Positions 1 to 4,453 of a DNA stretch of 6,544 bases are shown here, in pieces (position 1 is the first letter of the stretch; each line of letters opens with the position of its first letter). The stretch comes from Bacteroidota bacterium (GTDB taxonomy: Bacteria; Bacteroidota; Bacteroidia; Bacteroidales; UBA10428): positions 1 through 6,544 of the forward strand of contig JAGDMB010000141.1 of assembly GCA_017860375.1 (NCBI GenBank). Reading direction: 5' to 3'. A program made the position numbers and the translations under genes. The notes beneath the pieces were generated by a model, which was not told where the DNA came from, searched no databases, and saw only the letters and a list, made by a program, of their open reading frames with translations.

Positions 1-567
1 GCCCTTGAATCGGTCGGGTATGATTTCCTGCTGGAGGAATACTCCACCAAGGATGAATGGATTCAATATCCCTATATCGACGGTGCGGATGACTATATCC
101 TTCAGGCTGCTGATCCGGCCAACTGGCCTGCCGGCATTGATTATGATCCCGAAGGGGACGGCTCGGTGCTGACCAGTCTGGGCACCCATGAACACTGGAA
201 CAATGCCACCGACAAACAGTATTCAAGAAACCTGGGAACAGGCGACGGTATTGAGCTCGTAACCATCTTTGAGGCTCCCACCGGTATAGAAGAACCTGAC
301 CTTGCAAGAGAATTCGGGATATACCCGAATCCCGTATCTTCCAGCGCCACGGTGAACTTTCACCTGAATCATGCTGCAAACGTGATCTTTGAAATATACT
401 CTACCGACGGCAAAAAGATTACCTCTGTCTCCGGTATAAGCCTGGGTGCAGGGGATCATCATTTTGACTGGATCCCTGAAAATCTTCATGGATTATACCT
501 GTGCAGATTGTCCATACATTCCGGTGCCATGTTCCGGAATTACGAAACAAAAATAACGGCTCTTTAA
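1..567 (+). CDS. DUF362-family protein with T9SS sorting domain, 3' fragment
   Basis: This frame is open from the first base of the window, so the start and most of the gene lie to the left; 188 residues plus a TAA stop (followed at once by a second TAA) are visible. It begins in ALESVGYDFLLEE, which matches the end of the DUF362 domain of the downstream gene (AIESVGYDFLYEE, residues 449-461 there). Visible residues 30-87 form a block (ADPANWP, DPEGDG, GTHEHWNN) that aligns without gaps to the downstream protein, 46 of 58 residues identical by hand count. Residues from about 105 to the end are a T9SS type A sorting domain (FGIYPNPV, then EIYSTDGK and LHGLYLCRL), so the product should cross the outer membrane and be cell-surface bound or released. 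The biochemical role of DUF362 proteins of this type is unknown. It is very probably co-transcribed with the paralogue that starts 10 bp downstream. The length of the missing part is inferred only from that paralogue (about 450 residues). Confidence 0.88.
   Translation, partial: ALESVGYDFLLEEYSTKDEWIQYPYIDGADDYILQAADPANWPAGIDYDPEGDGSVLTSLGTHEHWNNATDKQYSRNLGTGDGIELVTIFEAPTGIEEPDLAREFGIYPNPVSSSATVNFHLNHAANVIFEIYSTDGKKITSVSGISLGAGDHHFDWIPENLHGLYLCRLSIHSGAMFRNYETKITAL
88..261 (+). repeat. Paralogous direct repeat, copy 1
   Basis: This 174-nt stretch of the upstream DUF362 gene aligns without gaps to 2036-2209 in the downstream gene. By hand count 132 of 174 bases match and most changes are at third codon positions. 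It marks an old tandem gene duplication, not a mobile repeat. Confidence 0.85.
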
Positions 568-577
568 TAATACGGCT

Positions 578-2515
578 ATGAAAAAAAACAATCGCTTCCG
601 GTTTCACTGGCAGGAAAAAACCTTTGCTTTCCTGCAGAAGGCTCGTGTTCCATCCCTGGTAATATTTATCCTTCTGGGGTCCGTATCCACCATCTGGTTT
701 CTCGTGAGGGTGATCCCCAAGCCAAGCCGCATGTATTACCCGTGCATGAAGATCGCAGCGCCCCTGTCTTCTTCATTTGTTACCTACCTGATCGGCATCA
801 CCGGACTTATGTTTTTCTTTAAAAAGGCCCGCCAGCGCCTGTACCAGTCGCGGTATGCCGTGGCTGCTGTCTTTGTCCTGCTCGGACTGACCGCTGGTGT
901 GTGGACCCTTGTGAATACCCAGCATTCAGCCTCGGCAAACATCCTGATCCAGGGACCGCAAGACGGGAATGAACCCATCGGCGTTGCCAAGGGCATTTTT
1001 CCGGGAAGGGTCGTATGGGTTCATGATCCTGACGCCACAGATAAAAACTGCACAAACACCTGGGATGATTACTGGTTTATGGACGGCAATACAAACCAGG
1101 CCGAAATAGACATCATGCTTTCTGCCGGTTTGCAGCAACTCACGGGTACTTCTACCGATGCAGCGGCATGGGACGCCATTTTTCGCTATTACAACAACAA
1201 CCATGGAAAGGGGGATGTTGGGTACCAGGCCGGCGAGAAAATTGCGATCAAAATCAATATGAACGGTGTCTGGGGAGGTAATCCCGCCATCAATACTTCC
1301 CTGCATGTGTGTTATTCTGTCCTCAACCAGCTGATCAATGTGGCCGGCGTAGCGCAATCCGACATCAGCATCGGTGATCCCGGTGTATCGATGACCGTTG
1401 TCACCTATGAAAAATGCCACGATGCATTCCCCAATGTGACCTACTGGGGAAATGAAGATGGGATGGAACAGCCTGAGCCCTCCTCATCCTTTGTGCTAAT
1501 TTCCAGTGACCCCGATGAAAATCATTATGAAGATGTACTTCCCCAGGCCTATCTCGATGCTGCGTATCTGATCAATATACCGGTATTCAAAAAGCATCAC
1601 CGCGCGGGGATCTCTCTGGCCTGCAAGAACCATTTCGGATCCCTTGGCGCATACACCGGGGGTGCATCGCATCTGCATTATTCCCTGCCCGCTCCCAATG
1701 AAGCCATTGGAACAACAGGCGATGTCATAAACGGTGAGTATGGCGTGTATCGTTGTTTTGTGGATATCATGGGTCACGAAGACCTCGGCGGCAAAACCGC
1801 CCTGTATCTTGTCGATGGCATCTGGAGTTCCACCAACTGGGGTCACCCCCCAATCAAATGGCGTATGACCCCGTTCAATAATGACTGGCCTTCTTCCCTA
1901 TTCCTGTCTCTTGATCCGGTTGCCATTGAATCGGTGGGATATGACTTTTTATATGAAGAATTTGATGAAGCACACCCGACAGAGGGTCTGCCGGTTACCG
2001 CGAACAAAGGCCCCTACTCGCGTTTTGCAGGAACCGACGATTTCCTCCACCAGGCAGCCGATCCGGCAAACTGGCCTGGCGGGATTGAATATGATCCCGA
2101 AGGTGATGGCACCATTCTGGCCAGTCTGGGTACACACGAACACTGGAACAACGCCGCGGATAAGAAATATACGCGCAATCTGGGCACAGGGAACGGGATA
2201 GAACTGGTATACGTGACCGGGGGGCAAACCCGCATTCCCGAGCATACCATAGCGTCTTCATTTGGCATTTATCCCAATCCCGTGACTTCCGCCGCAACGA
2301 TACATTTCGACCTGCAAAAGAATGCACTGGTTTTTCTTGAAATATACACCATGGACGGCAAGCTTGTCCAGACCCTCAGCCAGGGTCAGATGAAAGCCGG
2401 ATCGCATGAGCTCACCTGGAATCCTGAAGTGAGTTCGGGGAATTACCTGGGCAGGTTATCGGTTACGGCAGATAACCAGCACAGAGATTATACGGTGAAG
2501 ATAAGGGTGAAATAA
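578..2515 (+). CDS. Membrane-anchored or exported DUF362-family protein with T9SS sorting domain
   Basis: A complete 645-residue protein of unknown function. Three hydrophobic segments lie near the N-terminus (about residues 24-46, 62-82 and 93-115). Between the first two is KPSRMYYPC, which I recall as a recurring motif at the N-terminus of DUF362 proteins. The third segment ends in SASA (117-120), which resembles a signal-peptidase site. The DUF362 domain spans roughly 218-460: KIAIKINMN (221-229), SDISIGDPG (261-269), INIPVFKKHHRAG (332-344), CKNHFGSLG (349-357) and DPVAIESVGYDF (446-457). No cysteine cluster of ferredoxin type is present, although some DUF362 proteins carry one. A conserved extension follows (487-544: ADPANWP, DPEGDG, GTHEHWNN), then a T9SS type A tail (561-645: FGIYPNPV, EIYTMDGK, NYLGRL). 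The ATG is supported by the KPSR..YPC region lying in frame and by the tight 10-bp spacing to the upstream paralogue. M78 would give a conventional signal peptide but would discard the family-typical N-terminus, so I prefer M1. No clear Shine-Dalgarno is seen, as is common in Bacteroidota. Confidence 0.9.
   Translation: MKKNNRFRFHWQEKTFAFLQKARVPSLVIFILLGSVSTIWFLVRVIPKPSRMYYPCMKIAAPLSSSFVTYLIGITGLMFFFKKARQRLYQSRYAVAAVFVLLGLTAGVWTLVNTQHSASANILIQGPQDGNEPIGVAKGIFPGRVVWVHDPDATDKNCTNTWDDYWFMDGNTNQAEIDIMLSAGLQQLTGTSTDAAAWDAIFRYYNNNHGKGDVGYQAGEKIAIKINMNGVWGGNPAINTSLHVCYSVLNQLINVAGVAQSDISIGDPGVSMTVVTYEKCHDAFPNVTYWGNEDGMEQPEPSSSFVLISSDPDENHYEDVLPQAYLDAAYLINIPVFKKHHRAGISLACKNHFGSLGAYTGGASHLHYSLPAPNEAIGTTGDVINGEYGVYRCFVDIMGHEDLGGKTALYLVDGIWSSTNWGHPPIKWRMTPFNNDWPSSLFLSLDPVAIESVGYDFLYEEFDEAHPTEGLPVTANKGPYSRFAGTDDFLHQAADPANWPGGIEYDPEGDGTILASLGTHEHWNNAADKKYTRNLGTGNGIELVYVTGGQTRIPEHTIASSFGIYPNPVTSAATIHFDLQKNALVFLEIYTMDGKLVQTLSQGQMKAGSHELTWNPEVSSGNYLGRLSVTADNQHRDYTVKIRVK
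2036..2209 (+). repeat. Paralogous direct repeat, copy 2
   Basis: Partner of 88-261, encoding residues 487-544 of the complete DUF362 protein. The sequence flanking it on the 5' side (residues 462-486) does not align simply with the other copy, which is about nine residues shorter there, so the linker before this block has changed length. Confidence 0.85.
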
Positions 2516-2520
2516 CGCAG

Positions 2521-4038
2521 CTATTCCTTCAGAAACTTCTGAACCGCCACACCGGACGGAGTGGAATATCGCATAAAATACAATCCGGTTTTCAGATCTT
2601 TTACGGAAAAGGTATTCATGCCCTGAAGTACATTCAGTGTTTTGATCATCTGACCGTTTGCATTGTATAACTGGCAATAATCAACCGAAGTAGCGTATAC
2701 TTCCAGGTTGATTTCCTCATGAACCGGGTTGGGGTATAACCGAAGATTCTCCAAATTTACAATGTCGTCAGGAATGCCTGAAATCACCTCACTGGTATCA
2801 GCAGCAAGCATGATGGCATTTATAATATCGGGATATACCTGGGCGCCCGTTGACCGGTTGAACAGACCTAACCCATGATTTCCTGTATAGCCATTGTCCC
2901 AGTAAAAAGGGACCAATCCGCGGCTTATGATGGAGGCGGTTATATAGGCATCATAATACAAACGGAAGCCGGCATGTTCTGCATTAAGCTCATCACTTCC
3001 CAGGTTCAGGCGGGAAATAGCTCCATATTCTCCCAGAATCACCCCATAGCCCTGATCAATGAATTTTTTCCTCATCTTCAGAAACTGGTTATCCGCATAC
3101 GGTTCGTTGGCCCAGGTTTCCGCTTTGGACGGATCGGTGACGTATTTTCCCCATTGGGTGATATTATCCTGTGTATTTATAGAGAAATTATAGGGATCAT
3201 AATAATGCACCTCAACCATCAAACGGTTTTCCGTCTCATCCTCGGGAGCTGTGAAACAACTAACCGTATAATCGATATTGGTGTTAAAACCCTGCACCAC
3301 CAGGTAGCGATAGGCATTTCTGCCCCCTGTTGATCGTACCGTGGTGACAAATGTCTGGTTGTAACTGTTTTGAACGGCACAATATTCTTTATTGGGAGGT
3401 CCGTAATTGCCTTCCACCATGACTTCGTTTGTGCCGGCAAACAACAGATGGTTCCCATAATCACGGAAATGCACGGCAATCTGGTCCCACATCACGGCCA
3501 GACGATTGTTCACATAACCCTGCATGGCATAGGTGGGCTGAATCCATCCTCCATCCCAGTGGATATTGATGATGGCATACAGGCTGTCGTGCAGCACATA
3601 ATCGACCACTTCCTTTACCCGGTTCAGCCATTCGGTTTTAATGGTATAGCTGGAGGTATCGGAGAAATTGCTCCAGGCAACCGGAATGCGTATGGCCTTA
3701 AAACCGGCTGCTTTTACCGAATCGATTAGCCTTTGCGTGATCAGCGGATTCCCCCATGCGGTTTCTCCTCCTATGGCATCAAGTGAATTGCCCACATTCC
3801 AGCCGGGGACCATCTTTTTTGCGAGTTCAACGGACGTCAGGTCGCTCATTCCTGTGGTATCCGGAGGAATACCGTAGAAGGAAGAGGTGACGTTGCCCGC
3901 GGTCTGCGGACGGGCAGTATGGCCGGCTATCGTATCTGCCAAACCGGCATTCACAAAATTCAGTAAAAAAAGAGCCGCAATACTCTTTAATGATCCGACA
4001 TTAAAAGGCAGGCACTTCATTGATCCTTTTGGTTTCAT
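2521..4038 (-). CDS. Secreted GH5 (subfamily 4-like) endo-beta-1,4-glucanase/xyloglucanase with T9SS sorting domain
   Basis: A 505-residue glycoside hydrolase predicted to cleave internal beta-1,4-glucosidic bonds of cellulose, mixed-linkage glucan or xyloglucan by the retaining GH5 mechanism. An N-terminal signal peptide (about residues 7-34, Lys then a Leu/Ala-rich core) sends it through Sec. The catalytic domain is about 65-412: GWNVGNSLD (79-87), AWGNP (94-98), IRIPVAW (116-122), NIHWDGGW (158-165), acid/base Glu205 in GTNEV, HYYDPYNF (278-285), nucleophile Glu337 in ILGEYGA, and Trp380 in FYWDNG. The pattern resembles GH5_4 enzymes; NEV in place of the common NEP is as I recall for Prevotella/Bacteroides members. 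Subfamily and substrate are inferred. Residues 430-505 are a T9SS type A domain (LRLYPNPV, YNANGQMIKTL, LKTGLYFMRY), so the enzyme should end up at or outside the cell surface. Start: M1 and M7 are both possible. M7 sits next to AAAGGA and gives a neater signal peptide; M1 is the longest form. No carbohydrate-binding module is visible. The HTCS gene lies upstream in the same direction. Confidence 0.93.
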   Translation of the reverse strand: MKPKGSMKCLPFNVGSLKSIAALFLLNFVNAGLADTIAGHTARPQTAGNVTSSFYGIPPDTTGMSDLTSVELAKKMVPGWNVGNSLDAIGGETAWGNPLITQRLIDSVKAAGFKAIRIPVAWSNFSDTSSYTIKTEWLNRVKEVVDYVLHDSLYAIINIHWDGGWIQPTYAMQGYVNNRLAVMWDQIAVHFRDYGNHLLFAGTNEVMVEGNYGPPNKEYCAVQNSYNQTFVTTVRSTGGRNAYRYLVVQGFNTNIDYTVSCFTAPEDETENRLMVEVHYYDPYNFSINTQDNITQWGKYVTDPSKAETWANEPYADNQFLKMRKKFIDQGYGVILGEYGAISRLNLGSDELNAEHAGFRLYYDAYITASIISRGLVPFYWDNGYTGNHGLGLFNRSTGAQVYPDIINAIMLAADTSEVISGIPDDIVNLENLRLYPNPVHEEINLEVYATSVDYCQLYNANGQMIKTLNVLQGMNTFSVKDLKTGLYFMRYSTPSGVAVQKFLKE

Positions 4039-4138
4039 TTTCTTGTTAATCCGTTACACTATTTATTATTTGCAAATTTCGCAATTCCTGAATATTTTGT
4101 TTCATCCTTATGCAGGGATGAGGCCTGGTTTGAATTTC

Positions 4139-4243
4139 TCAGAGAATGATCATCAGCGCAATAGCACCTGCAATTATCGATACCAGCAGGATTTCAAAAA
4201 CCAGGATCAACCGGTACCGTCTTTTTGAAGCATGCGATTTCAC
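4139..4243 (-). CDS. Possible small single-pass membrane protein (34 residues)
   Basis: A short minus-strand frame starting at GTG (4243-4241) and ending in TGA at 4141-4139. The putative product has a basic N-terminus (KSHASKRRYR) followed by an almost unbroken run of about 22 hydrophobic residues (LILVFEILLVS, then IIAGAIALMIIL), the layout of a single-span small membrane protein. An in-frame TAA lies just upstream, so only GTG or the preceding TTG could start it. No Shine-Dalgarno is seen. It lies within the presumed leader of the GH5 mRNA, downstream of the candidate promoter. It could be a real small protein, a leader peptide, or chance; I do not recognise a family. Confidence 0.22.
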   Translation of the reverse strand: MKSHASKRRYRLILVFEILLVSIIAGAIALMIIL

Positions 4244-4299
4244 CAAAATGTTTCTTTACGGTTTTCATTTTTTTGTACCGCTCCAAAAGTATACCTTCT

Positions 4300-4330
4300 C
4301 AAAGATATTACGGGTTCAGAATCTTTCAGA
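4300..4330 (-). promoter_or_regulatory. Candidate Bacteroidota-type promoter for the GH5 transcription unit
   Basis: On the minus strand TATCTTTG (4307-4300) fits the TAnnTTTG -7 box of the Bacteroidota primary sigma factor. TCTG (4330-4327), one base off the TTTG -33 box, lies 19 nt upstream, the expected spacing. Transcription would start near 4294, leaving a leader of about 255 nt before the GH5 start codon. A second TAnnTTTG match, TACTTTTG (4291-4284), has no matching upstream box. Short motifs like these arise by chance, so this is tentative. Confidence 0.3.
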
Positions 4331-4371
4331 TGGGGGTATAGTTTGTTACGCGAATGCACAATTTGGGTTAC

Positions 4372-4390
4372 AATAATTATGAATTATTCA
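4372..4390. repeat. Overlapping AT-rich palindromes
   Basis: AATAATT (4372-4378) and AATTATT (4382-4388) are perfect inverted repeats around a 3-base centre. Overlapping them, TGAAT-T-ATTCA (4380-4390) is a second perfect odd palindrome. They lie about 65 bp past the HTCS stop codon and about 40 bp upstream of the candidate promoter for the GH5 unit, where an activator could bind. AT-rich palindromes also occur by chance. Confidence 0.4.
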
Positions 4391-4453
4391 TGTTGAAAGA
4401 AGATCGTTACATGATTTTTGCTACAGGATAAGTTTGAATCAGGGATAAAGAGT

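Larger units (their letters stand above)
4039..4453. other. 415-bp gap between HTCS and GH5 genes
   Basis: This is the only long non-coding stretch in the window. It is visibly more AT-rich than the genes and separates two minus-strand genes, which suggests that the GH5 gene has its own promoter. It contains a candidate promoter (4300-4330), a possible 34-codon membrane-peptide ORF (4139-4243), AT-rich palindromes (4372-4390), a spaced inverted repeat (4388-4393 TCATGT with 4409-4414 ACATGA), and a small hairpin just upstream of the GH5 start (4102-4107 TCATCC with 4116-4121 GGATGA, 8-nt loop). I see no tRNA and no clear intrinsic terminator after the HTCS stop. Confidence 0.8.

Noticed and set aside
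200..204. Possible GTG/ATG internal starts of the left-edge gene, making it a short complete gene
   Set aside because: The frame is open to base 1 and its first residues match the DUF362 end of the paralogue, so it is a truncated long gene.
926..1420. 164-codon open frame on the minus strand inside the DUF362 gene
   Set aside because: It is fully covered by a well-supported DUF362 domain on the plus strand and its translation resembles no family I know; it is a shadow frame.
2875..3333. 152-codon open frame on the plus strand inside the GH5 gene
   Set aside because: It lies opposite the catalytic domain with its conserved Glu residues, so it is an antisense shadow.
4194..4268. 24-codon minus-strand ATG frame (MKTVKKHF...) overlapping the small membrane-peptide frame
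   Set aside because: It is very short, has no domain or hydrophobic segment, and is in a different frame from the membrane peptide; a frameshift joining the two cannot be argued from one sequence.
4146..4376. 76-codon plus-strand frame in the HTCS-GH5 gap
   Set aside because: It has no recognisable features. Its hydrophobic start mirrors the minus-strand small frame, and no convincing promoter precedes it.
4429..4436. Plus-strand TAAGTTTG matching the TAnnTTTG promoter box
   Set aside because: The nearest TTTG is only 8 nt upstream, not about 19, and no plus-strand gene follows.
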